The notes beneath the pieces are model-generated. The model saw only the letters and a list, made by a program, of their open reading frames with translations. It had not been told where the DNA came from and did no database searches. The translations under genes and the position numbers were made by a program. Below are positions 7,822 through 17,774 of a stretch of DNA of 64,000 nucleotides, in pieces; the stretch's first letter is position 1; every line of letters begins with the position of its first letter. Source of the DNA: Kitasatospora aureofaciens (lineage in GTDB: Bacteria > Actinomycetota > Actinomycetes > Streptomycetales > Streptomycetaceae); contig JODU01000004.1 of NCBI GenBank assembly GCA_000720845.1, positions 62,001-126,000 on the forward strand, read 5' to 3'.

Positions 7822-8664
7822 CTACGCTGCCGTCGCGCCCTCCTGTTCGGCCTCGATGCGGGCGTTCCACTCCCGCTTGGAGGCCTGCCAGCCGTCCTCG
7901 TTGTGGCCGAGTCGCCAGTAGCCGGAGATGGACAGGTCCTCGCGGGGGATCTCGCGCTCCAGCCGCAGGTACCGGCGCAGGTCCTTCACGCAGGCCGCCT
8001 CGCCGTGGACGAACGCGTGCACCCGGCCCTCGGGGAACTCCAGCGCGCGCACGGCCTCGACCAGGGCCTGCCCGACCGGACGGCCGGCGCGGTGCAGCCA
8101 GACGACCTCCACGTCGGAGTCGATCTTCTGCTCCTCCTCGGGCCCCTCGACCTCGACGAAGGCGAAGGCGCGGGCGCCGTCGGACAGCGCCTCCAGGGAG
8201 CGGGCGATCGCGGGCAGCGCGCTCTCGTCACCGGCGAGCAGGTGCCAGTCGGCGGCGGGGTCGGGGGCGTAGGCGCCGCCGGGGCCCATGAAGTGGATCG
8301 TCTCGCCCGGCCGCACCCGCTTCGCCCAGGGCCCGGCCAGTCCCTCGTCGCCGTGGATCACGAAGTCCAGCGTCATCTCGCGGTGCTCGGCGTCCCAGTG
8401 GCGCACGGTGTACGTCCGGGTCACCGGCCACTGCTCGCGGGGGAACTCCTCGCGGATGCGCTCCATGTCGAAGGGCTCCGGATAGGTCGCGCCCCCGGAG
8501 GGGAAGAGCAGCTTCACATAGTGGTCGGTGCAGGTGTCCGCCGCGAACGCGGAGAGCCCCTCGCCGCCGAGCACCACGCGCTGCATGTGCGGGGTCAGCC
8601 GCTCGGTGCGGACGACCTGCGCGGTGTGCGGCTTGCGCGGCTTGCGTGCCGGACGGTCTGCCAT
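7822..8664 (-). CDS. Siderophore-interacting FAD protein (ViuB/SIP family)
   Basis: 280 aa flavin reductase-like protein that releases iron from ferric siderophores in the cytoplasm. The FAD site is seen in 'WPVTRTYTVRHWD' (RxYTxR) and 'DFVIHGDEGLAGPWAKRV'; the family-specific SIP C-terminal region has 'WHLLAGDESALPAIARSLE' and the end motif 'SGYWRLGHNEDGW'. The start ATG at 8664 has a GGGAGG RBS 5 nt upstream. A 14-bp perfect palindrome of the iron-box type lies 37 bp upstream, so iron-dependent repression by DmdR/IdeR is expected. Confidence 0.92.
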   Translation of the reverse strand: MADRPARKPRKPHTAQVVRTERLTPHMQRVVLGGEGLSAFAADTCTDHYVKLLFPSGGATYPEPFDMERIREEFPREQWPVTRTYTVRHWDAEHREMTLDFVIHGDEGLAGPWAKRVRPGETIHFMGPGGAYAPDPAADWHLLAGDESALPAIARSLEALSDGARAFAFVEVEGPEEEQKIDSDVEVVWLHRAGRPVGQALVEAVRALEFPEGRVHAFVHGEAACVKDLRRYLRLEREIPREDLSISGYWRLGHNEDGWQASKREWNARIEAEQEGATAA

Positions 8665-8700
8665 GACGGCCTCCCTGCTCCCTGCGTGCGGTTCCCTGAG

Positions 8701-8714
8701 TTAGGTATACCTAA
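8701..8714 (-). promoter_or_regulatory. Iron box (DmdR/IdeR operator) for the siderophore-interacting gene
   Basis: TTAGGTATACCTAA is a perfect palindrome and matches the core of the actinobacterial DtxR/IdeR/DmdR consensus TTAGGTTAG-CTAACCTAA. It lies 37-50 bp upstream of the SIP start codon, where it would cover the promoter. Confidence 0.85.
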
Positions 8715-8769
8715 GCTAGCATCCCGAGCCTGTCGGTGGCTCATGGAAGCGGGTACCGCGTGCCTCCGC

Positions 8770-9702
8770 TCAGGCGGTGAGCGTGGTCAGCAGCCGTTGC
8801 AGTGACCCGCCGAGCCCCCAGCGGGCCGCCAGCGCCTCCAGCGCCTCGGCGTCGCGCGGGCCGTGCGGCAGCGCCGTGCCGGTGTCCGGCAGCGGCACGT
8901 CGTCCGCCACCCGGACGACCTTCGGGGCGACCGCGAGATACGGCCCGGCCTCGGTCAGCCGCTTGCGCTGCGAGGGGGTGAGCTTCGCCTTCGGGTCGTC
9001 GACGGCGGCCTGGATCCCGGCCAGGTCGCCGAACTCGGCGAGCAGTTTCGCCGCCGTCTTCTCACCGATGCCGGGCACGCCGGGCAGGCCGTCGCTCGGG
9101 TCGCCGCGCAGCAGCGCCAGATCGGCGTACCCCGCGCCGTCGACGCCGTACTTCTCGCGCAGCGCGGCCTCGTCGACGAGGTTGAGCGTGCCGACGCCCT
9201 TGACCGGGTAGAGCACGCGCACGCCACGGGCGTCGTCGACGAGCTGGTAGAGGTCGCGGTCGCCGGTGACGATGTCCACCGGGCCGGTGGCCCTGGCGGT
9301 GTAGGTGCCGATGACGTCGTCCGCCTCGTATCCGGCCACGCCGACGCGGGCGATGCCGAGCGCGTCGAGGACCGCCTCGATGACCGGCACCTGCGGGGAC
9401 AGTGTGTCGGGCACCTCCTCCTCGTCGGGGCCGGCCGGGCGTTCCTCGGCCACCCGGTGCGCCTTGTAGGAGGGGATCAGCTCCACCCGCCAGTGCGGTC
9501 GCCAGTCCGCGTCCATGCAGGCCACCAGCTGGTCGGGGCGGTGGTCCCGCACCAGGCGGTCGATGAAGTCCAGCAGGCCGCGCACGGCGTTCACCGGCGT
9601 GCCGTCGGGCGCCCGTACCGAGTCCGGCACGCCGAAGTAGGCGCGGAAGTAGAGGGAGGCGGTGTCGAGAAGCATCAGTCGTCCGGTCACGCCTCGCATC
9701 AT
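8770..9702 (-). CDS. 5'-3' exonuclease-like protein (PolA N-domain/FEN family)
   Basis: About 310 aa, a stand-alone version of the DNA polymerase I 5'-nuclease domain with no polymerase part. Metal-binding and active-site segments are visible: 'LMLLDTASLYFRAYFG', 'ACMDADWRPHWR', 'GYEADDVIGTY', 'DIVTGDRDLYQLVDD', and the helix-hairpin-helix 'LPGVPGIGEKTAAKLLAEFG'. It should trim flaps or RNA primers or act in repair. Start uncertain: two consecutive ATGs at 9702 and 9699 or GTG at 9690; none has a strong RBS, and the conserved region begins at 'GRLMLLD'. Confidence 0.85.
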   Translation of the reverse strand: MMRGVTGRLMLLDTASLYFRAYFGVPDSVRAPDGTPVNAVRGLLDFIDRLVRDHRPDQLVACMDADWRPHWRVELIPSYKAHRVAEERPAGPDEEEVPDTLSPQVPVIEAVLDALGIARVGVAGYEADDVIGTYTARATGPVDIVTGDRDLYQLVDDARGVRVLYPVKGVGTLNLVDEAALREKYGVDGAGYADLALLRGDPSDGLPGVPGIGEKTAAKLLAEFGDLAGIQAAVDDPKAKLTPSQRKRLTEAGPYLAVAPKVVRVADDVPLPDTGTALPHGPRDAEALEALAARWGLGGSLQRLLTTLTA

Positions 9703-9868
9703 GCCGCAGGTGGTGGGGGTGAGTGACGGAGGAGCTGTGAACTGAATCACTCAAATGTTTGGCACATAAAGATCGGGGCAGGCGCGCAGCCGGGCCGAAG
9801 CTGGTTGATGCATTCAACTGTTAGGGGAGCTTTGGGCCCCGTCCCTGCCCCCGAGCCAAGAGGTAAGC
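9703..9868. promoter_or_regulatory. Intergenic promoter region of the betaine-type ABC operon
   Basis: 165 bp between divergent genes, locally AT-rich around 9738-9770. GTTGATGCATTCAAC at 9804-9818 has 5-bp inverted arms and is a possible operator. I cannot assign a promoter with confidence. AGAGG at 9859-9863 is the RBS for the GTG start at 9869. Confidence 0.35.
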
Positions 9869-10981
9869 GTGTCAGCCAGACTAGAGGCCGAGAACCTGTA
9901 CAAGGTCTTCGGCAGGAAACAGGACCAGGCAGTCGAACGACTGCGCCAGGAAGATGTCCGCAAGGACCAGGGGGACGTCCGGGAGGAACTGCGCGCCGAC
10001 GGCACCACCGCCGCCGTCATCGACGCGTCCTTCACCGTGGAGCCCGGCGAGATCTTCGTGGTCATGGGACTGTCCGGATCAGGCAAGTCCACGCTGCTGC
10101 GCATGCTCAACGGTCTGTCGGAGCCGACCGCCGGGCACGTCCGCTTCGGGGGCCAGGACCTCACCGAGCTCAGCGACCGCGAGTTGCGCGAGGTCCGTTC
10201 CAAGAAGATCAGCATGGTCTTCCAGCACTTCGCGCTCTTCCCCCACCGCAGCGTCCGTGACAACGCTGCCTACGGTCTTGAAGTGCAGGGCGTGCCCCGC
10301 GCCGAGCGCGAACGCCGCGCCGACGAGGCGCTCGCCCTGTGCGGCCTGGCCGGCTGGGAGAAGTCCTGGCCCGACGAGCTGTCCGGCGGCATGCAGCAGC
10401 GGGTCGGCCTGGCGCGCGCGCTCGCCACGGACGCCGACCTGCTGCTGATGGACGAGTCCTTCAGCGCCCTCGACCCGCTGATCCGCCGCGACATGCAGGA
10501 CCAGCTGCTCGACCTGCAGAAGACCCTGAAGAAGACCATCGTCTTCATCACCCACGACCTCAACGAGGCCATGCGCCTGGGCGACCGCATCGCCATGATG
10601 CGCGACGGCCGGATCGTGCAGATAGGCACCGCGCAGGACATCCTGATACGTCCCGCCAACGACTACGTCGCCTCCTTCACCAAGGACGTCGACCGCTCCC
10701 GCGTCCTGACCGCCGGTTCCGTCATGGAGACCGACGTGCGCGGCGACGAGGCGGACTGCGACTGCGAGACCGCCACGCCCGAGACACCGTTCTCGGAGCT
10801 GTGCGCGATCAGCGCCCGCGTGCCCCACGCGGTGGCCGTGGTCGACGGCGACCGCCGACTGGTCGGCGTCGTCCCGGCCCAGCGGCTCATCGGCTTCCTC
10901 GGCGACGAGGACGACGTCGTCCCCGGCGTCTGCGACAGCCCGCGGGACAAGGGCGGCAAGAAGGTGATCAGCCGTGCCTAG
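9869..10981 (+). CDS. Betaine/choline-type ABC importer ATPase (OpuAA/ProV family)
   Basis: 370 aa. Walker A 'GLSGSGKST' lies at about residues 67-75, signature 'LSGGMQQR' near 170, Walker B 'LLLMDESFSALDP' near 190 and the switch His in 'FITHDLNEAMRLGDR'. The N-terminal extension 'RKQDQAVERLRQ' preceding Walker A is typical of ProV/OpuAA. The tail (about 270-350) resembles a single CBS-like module ('FSELCAISARVPHAVAVVD'); OpuA-type ATPases usually have two CBS motifs. It energises uptake of quaternary-ammonium osmoprotectants. The GTG start at 9869 has AGAGG 5 nt before it. It overlaps the next gene by 8 bp. Confidence 0.9.
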   Translation: MSARLEAENLYKVFGRKQDQAVERLRQEDVRKDQGDVREELRADGTTAAVIDASFTVEPGEIFVVMGLSGSGKSTLLRMLNGLSEPTAGHVRFGGQDLTELSDRELREVRSKKISMVFQHFALFPHRSVRDNAAYGLEVQGVPRAERERRADEALALCGLAGWEKSWPDELSGGMQQRVGLARALATDADLLLMDESFSALDPLIRRDMQDQLLDLQKTLKKTIVFITHDLNEAMRLGDRIAMMRDGRIVQIGTAQDILIRPANDYVASFTKDVDRSRVLTAGSVMETDVRGDEADCDCETATPETPFSELCAISARVPHAVAVVDGDRRLVGVVPAQRLIGFLGDEDDVVPGVCDSPRDKGGKKVISRA

Positions 10982-13589
10982 GATCCCCCTCGGCGACTGG
11001 GTCAACAGCAGCGTCGACTGGCTGCTCGACAACGTCTCCTGGCTCTTCACCTTCTTCAAGAGCGTCTTCACCGGCGCCTACGACGGCATCAACGCCCTCC
11101 TCCAGGCCCCCGAGCCGCTGCTGCTCGCCGGCATCTTCGCCGTGCTGGCCTTCTGGCTGCGCGGCACCGTCGCCGGTGTCCTCTCCTTCGTCGGATTCGC
11201 CTTCATCGACTCCCTCGGTCTGTGGGAGAACGCGATGGTCACCCTGGCGCTCCTGCTGGTCGCCACGATCATCGCCCTGGTCATCTCGGTGCCGGTGGGC
11301 ATCTGGGCGGCGCGCTCGGACCGGGTGAGCGCCTTCGTCCGGCCGGTCCTGGACTTCATGCAGACGCTGCCCGCGATGATCTACCTGATTCCGGCGATCC
11401 TGTTCTTCGGGACCGGCTCCGCCCCGGGCATCGTGGCCACCCTGATCTTCGCCCTCGCCCCCGGCGTCCGCATGACCGAGCTGGGCATTCGCCAGGTCGA
11501 CAAGGAACTGGTCGAGGCGGCGGAGGCGTTCGGCACGACGCCCCGCAACACCCTGCTGCGCGTCCAGCTCCCGCTGGCGCTGCCCACGGTGATGGCGGGC
11601 GTCAACCAGGTCATCATGCTCGGCCTGTCCATGGCCGCGATCGCCGGCATGGTCGGCACCGGCGGCCTCGGCGGCGACGTCATGGAGTCCATCGGCCAGC
11701 TCAACGTCGGCCTCGGCGCCGAGGCCGGTGTCGCCATCGTGATCCTGGCGATCTACCTGGACCGCATGACCAGCGCGCTGGGCACGCACGTCTCCCCGCT
11801 GGGCCGCCGCGCCGCCGCCAAGGCGCGCGCCGCCAAGGGCCTGAAGATCTGGTCCTACCGCCCCCAGCCGCAGGTCGCCGTGATCGGCATCGTGATCCTC
11901 GCTCTGGTGGCCGGCGGCATGGGCATGTTCGGCGGCAGCGGTGACGACGCCGACACGGCGGCCGGCGGCAAGAACGTCGGCGGCGGCAAGAAGGTCTCCA
12001 TCGGCTACATCCCCTGGGACGAGGGCGTCGCCTCCACGTTCCTGTGGAAGGAGATCCTCGAACAGCGCGGTTTCGAGGTCGAGGCCAAGCAGTTCGAGGC
12101 CGGCCCGCTCTACACCGCGCTCGCCCAGGGCAACATCGACTTCCAGACCGACTCGTGGCTGCCCACCACCCACGAGCAGTACTGGAAGAAGTACGGCAAG
12201 CAGCTCGAGGACCTCGGCTCCTGGTACGACGAGACGTCGCTGGAGCTGACCGTCCCGGCGTACATGAAGGACATCGACTCCCTCGAGGACCTCAAGGGCA
12301 AGGCCGACCTCTTCGGCGGGAAGATCACCGGCATCGAGCCCAGCGCCGGTGAGATGAACCTGCTCAAGAGCAAGGTCCTCAAGGAGTACGGCCTCGACAA
12401 GGAGTACAAGGTCGTCGACAGCTCCACGCCGGCGATGCTGGCCGAGCTGAAGCGGGCCTACAGCAAGCAGGAACCGATCGTCACCACGCTGTGGTCCCCG
12501 CACTGGGCGTACAACGACTACAAGCTGAAGAAGCTGAAGGACCCCAAGGGCGCCTGGGGCAAGGGCGACGGCGTGCACTCGCTGTCCCGCAAGGGCTTCT
12601 CGGAGGACAACCCGGTCGTGGCCAAGTGGCTGAAGGACTTCTCCATGACCGAGAAGCAGCTCACCAGCCTCGAGGCCGAGATCAACAAGGCCGGCAAGGG
12701 CCGGCAGCAGGACGCCGTCCGCACCTGGCTCAAGGCCAACCCGGGCGTCGTCGACAAGCTCGCCCCGGTCGAGGGCGGCTCCGGCGCCAAGCCCGCCGAG
12801 GCCAAGCAGGCCCTCGACGTGGCCTGGTTCCCCTGGGAGGAGGACGTCGCCGTCACCTACCTGTGGAAGAACGTCCTCGAGCGCCGCGGCTACAAGATGA
12901 ACCTGAAGCAGATGGACGTCGGCCCGGTCTACACCGGCCTGGCCTCGGGCGGCATCGACCTCAACTTCGACGCGTGGCTGCCCTACGCCCAGAGCAACTA
13001 CTGGAACAAGCACAAGGACAACCTCGTCGACCTGGGCACCTGGTACGAGCCGACCTCCCTGGAGATCGCCGTCCCCTCGTACGTGAAGGACGTCAAGTCC
13101 CTCGAGGACCTGAAGGGCAAGAGCGACCTCTTCGACGGGAAGATCATCGGCATCGAGCCCGGCACCGGTGAGATGCAGCTGTTGAAGAACGAGGTGCTGC
13201 CCGGCTACGGCCTGGAGGACGAGTACGAGGTCGTCGACGGCTCCACGCCCGCCATGCTGGCCGAGCTGAAGCGCGCCCTCGCCAAGAAGGAACCGGTCGC
13301 GGTCACCCTCTGGTCGCCGCACTGGGCCTACAGCGACTACGAGCTGACCAAGCTGAAGGACCCGAAGAAGGCCTTCGGCGAGGGCAACACGATCCGGACC
13401 ATCTCCAGCAAGGACTTCCCCGAGCAGTACCCGCAGCTCACCGAGTGGATCAAGAACTTCAAGATGAGCGAGGACGAGCTGGGCAGCCTGGAGGCCGAGA
13501 TCAAGGACCGCGGCCAGGGCAAGGAGGAGGAAGCCGTCGCGGCCTGGCTGAAGGAGCACCCGGACATGGTGGGCCGGATGACCCCGTAG
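10974..13589 (+). CDS. ABC permease fused to two tandem betaine-binding domains (OpuABC-like)
   Basis: 871 aa. Residues 1-320 are a ProW/OpuAB-type permease with about seven membrane segments and an EAA loop 'EAAEAFGTTPRNTLLRVQLP' near residue 180. Residues 341-598 and 614-868 are two consecutive OpuAC-type receptors. Each has the paired Trp motifs expected of a quaternary-amine aromatic cage: 'YIPWDEG', 'TDSWLP', 'LWSPHWAY' in the first and 'WFPWEED', 'FDAWLP', 'LWSPHWAY' in the second. With the ATPase this would form a complete importer carrying four receptors per dimer. Known OpuA has one C-terminal receptor per permease. GTG 10974 overlaps the ATPase stop. A long hairpin terminator follows. 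Confidence 0.93.
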   Translation: MPRIPLGDWVNSSVDWLLDNVSWLFTFFKSVFTGAYDGINALLQAPEPLLLAGIFAVLAFWLRGTVAGVLSFVGFAFIDSLGLWENAMVTLALLLVATIIALVISVPVGIWAARSDRVSAFVRPVLDFMQTLPAMIYLIPAILFFGTGSAPGIVATLIFALAPGVRMTELGIRQVDKELVEAAEAFGTTPRNTLLRVQLPLALPTVMAGVNQVIMLGLSMAAIAGMVGTGGLGGDVMESIGQLNVGLGAEAGVAIVILAIYLDRMTSALGTHVSPLGRRAAAKARAAKGLKIWSYRPQPQVAVIGIVILALVAGGMGMFGGSGDDADTAAGGKNVGGGKKVSIGYIPWDEGVASTFLWKEILEQRGFEVEAKQFEAGPLYTALAQGNIDFQTDSWLPTTHEQYWKKYGKQLEDLGSWYDETSLELTVPAYMKDIDSLEDLKGKADLFGGKITGIEPSAGEMNLLKSKVLKEYGLDKEYKVVDSSTPAMLAELKRAYSKQEPIVTTLWSPHWAYNDYKLKKLKDPKGAWGKGDGVHSLSRKGFSEDNPVVAKWLKDFSMTEKQLTSLEAEINKAGKGRQQDAVRTWLKANPGVVDKLAPVEGGSGAKPAEAKQALDVAWFPWEEDVAVTYLWKNVLERRGYKMNLKQMDVGPVYTGLASGGIDLNFDAWLPYAQSNYWNKHKDNLVDLGTWYEPTSLEIAVPSYVKDVKSLEDLKGKSDLFDGKIIGIEPGTGEMQLLKNEVLPGYGLEDEYEVVDGSTPAMLAELKRALAKKEPVAVTLWSPHWAYSDYELTKLKDPKKAFGEGNTIRTISSKDFPEQYPQLTEWIKNFKMSEDELGSLEAEIKDRGQGKEEEAVAAWLKEHPDMVGRMTP

Positions 13590-13646
13590 CGGTCCGGGCC
13601 GCGGTACCGCGCCGTGGTCCGCAGCACTCCGCTCCATGACGGTCAC

Positions 13647-13706
13647 CCCGAGGGGTGGGCCCGGTGACGCCACCTGACGGGCGCGCCACCGGGCCCACCC
13701 CTCGGG
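13647..13706 (+). terminator. Long hairpin terminator after the ABC operon
   Basis: A perfect 20-bp inverted repeat pairs 13647-13666 with 13687-13706 around a 20-nt loop. No T-run follows. It lies 57 bp after the permease/receptor stop. Confidence 0.85.
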
Positions 13707-14037
13707 TCGTCCGGGTCCCCGGACACGGTAAGGATTCGGCCAACCACGGAGCGCCAACCCCGCGCCCGAGCTGCCCCCACCAGGGCGCGAGCGGCCGACG
13801 GGAACACGGGAGGCCGTCCGCGCCTTGAACCGGTAAGGCGTGCGTCACGGGCGCGCGGACCGGTCCACCGGTGGCGAGAAACGTGAGGTCGCGGCCACCG
13901 CACCGTGACATCGATGTGACGGCCGCATGAAACGGTTTGCCGAACATGCGTAGGGTGCAGAGAACTCATCATGAGGCCGGCGCCCCGCACGGGGCACGGA
14001 GACGGTACGACGACGGGTGAAGGAGGGAGCCGGAGCG
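13707..14037. promoter_or_regulatory. Intergenic region upstream of the XRE-cupin regulator
   Basis: About 330 bp with no credible gene. It contains the 10-bp palindrome ACATCGATGT (13908-13917) and a possible -10 TAGGGT (13951-13956). The RBS for the next gene is AGGAGG at 14021-14026. Confidence 0.4.
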
Positions 14038-14607
14038 ATGGGCGACCACAAAGATCAGCACCTCCGGGTGGGCGCGGCCGTACGGCGCCGGCGCCGGGAC
14101 CTCGAACTCACCCTCGCCGTGGTGTCCGAGCGCAGCGGCCTGTCCGTGCCCTTCCTGAGCCAGATCGAGAACGACCGGGCGCGGCCCAGCCAGACCTCCC
14201 TGGAGAAGGTGGCCGACGCCCTGCGCACCACCGCCGTGGAACTGCTCGCCGCGGCCGACCCCGCCTGCAGCGTCGACGTGGTCCGCGGCGAGGACCCCGA
14301 CCCCGAGCTGGCACCCCGGGTGCGCTCCCTGGTGCGCGGACACCACCAGATGCACGCCTCCGAGTTCACCGGCGACCACGACGCGGGGCGGGAACTGCAG
14401 TACCGCAACGACCAGTTGATGTTCGTCGCCGAGGGCGCCGTGGAGATCGAGGCCGAGGGCCGCGCCTACCGCCTCGGACGCGGCGACACGCTGTACCTCA
14501 CCGGCGGGGTGCGGCACCGCTGGCGGGCCACGGTGCCGGACACCCGGCTGATCGTCGTCGCGGTCGCCGAGCACATCGAGGCGGTCCGGGAAGGGCCCCG
14601 CCGATGA
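14038..14607 (+). CDS. XRE-family regulator with C-terminal cupin domain
   Basis: 189 aa. An HTH_3 domain occupies residues 10-65 ('LRVGAAVRRRRRDLELTLA', 'LSVPFLSQIENDRARPS', 'SLEKVADAL'). A cupin fold occupies about 110-180 ('DQLMFVAEGAVEIEAEGR', 'YRLGRGDTLYLTGGVRHRW'). This architecture is typical of small-molecule-sensing repressors of amine or amino-acid catabolism, the cupin binding the ligand. ATG 14038 is chosen because AGGAGG lies 11 nt upstream; GTG 14017 has no RBS. It is 10 bp from the next gene and probably cotranscribed with it. Confidence 0.86.
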   Translation: MGDHKDQHLRVGAAVRRRRRDLELTLAVVSERSGLSVPFLSQIENDRARPSQTSLEKVADALRTTAVELLAAADPACSVDVVRGEDPDPELAPRVRSLVRGHHQMHASEFTGDHDAGRELQYRNDQLMFVAEGAVEIEAEGRAYRLGRGDTLYLTGGVRHRWRATVPDTRLIVVAVAEHIEAVREGPRR

Positions 14608-15263
14608 GGCCGCGCCGGTGAGGGTGGTCTCGCTGGTGCCGTCGCTGACCGAGGCGGTGGCCCGTACCGTCCCCGGGGCGCTGATCGGCGCGACCGACTG
14701 GTGCACCCACCCGGCCGGGCTCGACGTCGTCCGCGTCGGCGGCACCAAGAACCCGAAGACCGACCGCGTCCTCTCCCTCGCCCCCGACCTGGTCGTCGCC
14801 AACGAGGAGGAGAACCGCGCCCCCGACCTCGACGCCCTGCGAGCGGCGGGCGTGGAGGTGCTGGTGACCGAGGTGCGGACCGTCCCTGAGGCCTTCACCG
14901 AGCTGGACCGGGTGCTGACCGCGTGCGGTGCTCCCTCCCGGCCCCGCTGGCTGGACGAGGCCGAGGCCGCCTGGGCCGACCCGCCCGCCCCCGAGCGGCG
15001 CACCACGGCCGTCGTGCCCGTGTGGCGCAGGCCCTGGATGGTGCTGGGCCGCGACACCTTCGCGGGGGACGTCCTGGCCCGCCTCGGCGTCGACCACCTG
15101 TACGCCGCCCACGCCGAGCGCTATCCGAAGATCCCGGTGGACGAGCTGCGGGCGGCCCGCCCGGACGTCGTGGTGCTGCCGGACGAGCCCTACCGCTTCA
15201 CCGCCGACGACGGTCCGGAGGCCTTCCCCGGCCTGCCCTGCGCCCTCGTCGACGGGCGCTGCC

Positions 15264-16442
<1,179 letters not shown>

Positions 16443-16483
16443 GGTTCCACCGTCGCCGCGGGTGAAGCCCCTGACCAGGGACC

Positions 16484-16501
16484 ATGTCCCTATGAGGGCA
16501 T
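16484..16501. promoter_or_regulatory. Dyad between TDT permease and LysR gene (candidate LysR operator)
   Basis: ATGTCCCTATGAGGGCAT is an imperfect palindrome (ATG-CCC / GGG-CAT arms) centred in the 70-bp divergent promoter. TAAGCT at 16501-16506 could be the -10 of the LysR gene, with its ATG 6 nt further on. Confidence 0.55.
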
Positions 16502-16512
16502 AAGCTGGGGTT

Positions 16513-17487
16513 ATGAGCAGTGGTGCGGACAGCGGTACGGGCAGCGGCACGGGCGCCGCGCAGGGCGGGCACGACACCCGGGCACGGCACGTGACGGGTT
16601 CGCTGGCACACCGGGTACCGGACCTCGGTGCGATGGAGCTGCTGCTGGCGGTGGCGCGCCTGGGCAGCCTCGGCGGGGCGGCACGCGAGCTGGGCATCAC
16701 CCAGCCGGCCGCCAGCAGCCGCGTCCGCTCGATGGAACGGCAGCTGGGCGTCGCCCTGGTGGACCGCTCGCCGCGCGGCTCCCGGCTCACCGACGCGGGC
16801 GCGCTGGTCACGGACTGGGCGCGGCGGATCGTGGAGGCCGCCGAGGCGTTCGACGCGGGCGCGCAGGCGCTGCGGGACCGGCGGGACTCGCGGCTGCGGG
16901 TCGCGGCGAGCATGACGATCGCCGAGTACCTGCTGCCGGGCTGGCTGGTTGCGCTGCGCACCCAGCTGCCTGACACGGCGGTGTCGCTGCTCGCGGGCAA
17001 CTCGACGGCGGTGGCCGAGCGCCTGCTGGCCGACGAGGCCGACCTCGGCTTCGTGGAGGGGGTGAGTGTGCCGACCGGCCTCGACTCCGCGGTCATCGGT
17101 CACGACCGGCTCATCGTGGTGACCGCGCCGGGACATCCCTGGGCCCGCCGCAGGCGCCCGCTGGAGGCGGCGGAGCTGGCCGCCACCCCGCTGATCCTGC
17201 GGGAGAAGGGCTCGGGCACCCGGCAGGTCCTGGACGCGGCGCTGGGCGGACTGGCCCGCCCCCTGATCGAACTGTCCTCGACCACGGCGGTGAAGGCGGC
17301 CGCGGTGGGCGGTGCCGGACCCTCCGTCCTCAGCGAACTCGCCGTCGGCGAGGAACTGACCACCCGGCGCCTGGTGAGCGTCCCCCTGGCGGACGTGGTC
17401 CTGGCCCGCGACCTGCGAGCGGTGTGGCCCACCGGCCACCGCCCCACCGGCCCGGCCCGCCAACTCCTCTCCCTGACCCGCGCGTAG
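16513..17487 (+). CDS. LysR-family transcriptional regulator
   Basis: 324 aa. The N-terminal 35 residues are a Gly/Ser/Thr-rich extension, then a winged HTH ('MELLLAVARLGSLGGAA', 'ITQPAASSRVRSMERQLG', 'RGSRLTDAG') at about 38-98 and an effector domain with 'LRVAASMTIAEYLLPGWL' and 'DLGFVEG'. The effector part resembles the CysB/CbbR-like group, but the inducer cannot be told. It is transcribed divergently from the TDT permease and probably controls it and itself. The extension before the HTH is unusual; a later start at the ATG at position 16633 would give a standard-length protein. Confidence 0.87.
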   Translation: MSSGADSGTGSGTGAAQGGHDTRARHVTGSLAHRVPDLGAMELLLAVARLGSLGGAARELGITQPAASSRVRSMERQLGVALVDRSPRGSRLTDAGALVTDWARRIVEAAEAFDAGAQALRDRRDSRLRVAASMTIAEYLLPGWLVALRTQLPDTAVSLLAGNSTAVAERLLADEADLGFVEGVSVPTGLDSAVIGHDRLIVVTAPGHPWARRRRPLEAAELAATPLILREKGSGTRQVLDAALGGLARPLIELSSTTAVKAAAVGGAGPSVLSELAVGEELTTRRLVSVPLADVVLARDLRAVWPTGHRPTGPARQLLSLTRA

Positions 17488-17500
17488 ACGCGCGGCCGGA

Positions 17501-17518
17501 CCCGTCCCGGCGGACGGG
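17501..17518 (+). terminator. Hairpin after the LysR gene
   Basis: CCCGTCC at 17501-17507 pairs with GGACGGG at 17512-17518 around a 4-nt loop, 13 bp after the stop codon. The remaining 250 bp up to the next gene show nothing I can name. Confidence 0.55.
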
Positions 17519-17774
17519 CCGCACCGGCACACCCACGCGTCGGGACCGACACCGAAGGGCACCTCGACGGCCCCACGGCCGCACGCCCCGGACCAGTCCG
17601 GTCCCGGCCCCGTCGGTTGCCTGGTGGTGGGTGCGGCGTCGGGTCCCGCTCAGCCTGCTGGCGAGGGTGCGCCGGGGCCGGGGGGCGGCTCGACGGCCTA
17701 CACGGGCGCGGGGCGAGGCGGCCGGGGCGATGCCGGGGCGGTCGGCTGGTGGCTGGGTGCGCGGCCGGGGTGTT

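Noticed and set aside
7369..8805. 478-residue plus-strand open frame over the repeat stretch and the siderophore gene
   Set aside because: Its second half is antisense to the well-supported SIP gene, and its first half is low-complexity repeat sequence.
10968..13757. 929-residue open frame on the minus strand
   Set aside because: It is antisense to the ABC permease/receptor gene. Its composition (Val/Leu/Gly/Asp-rich, no recognisable domain) is what reverse-strand frames in high-GC genes produce.
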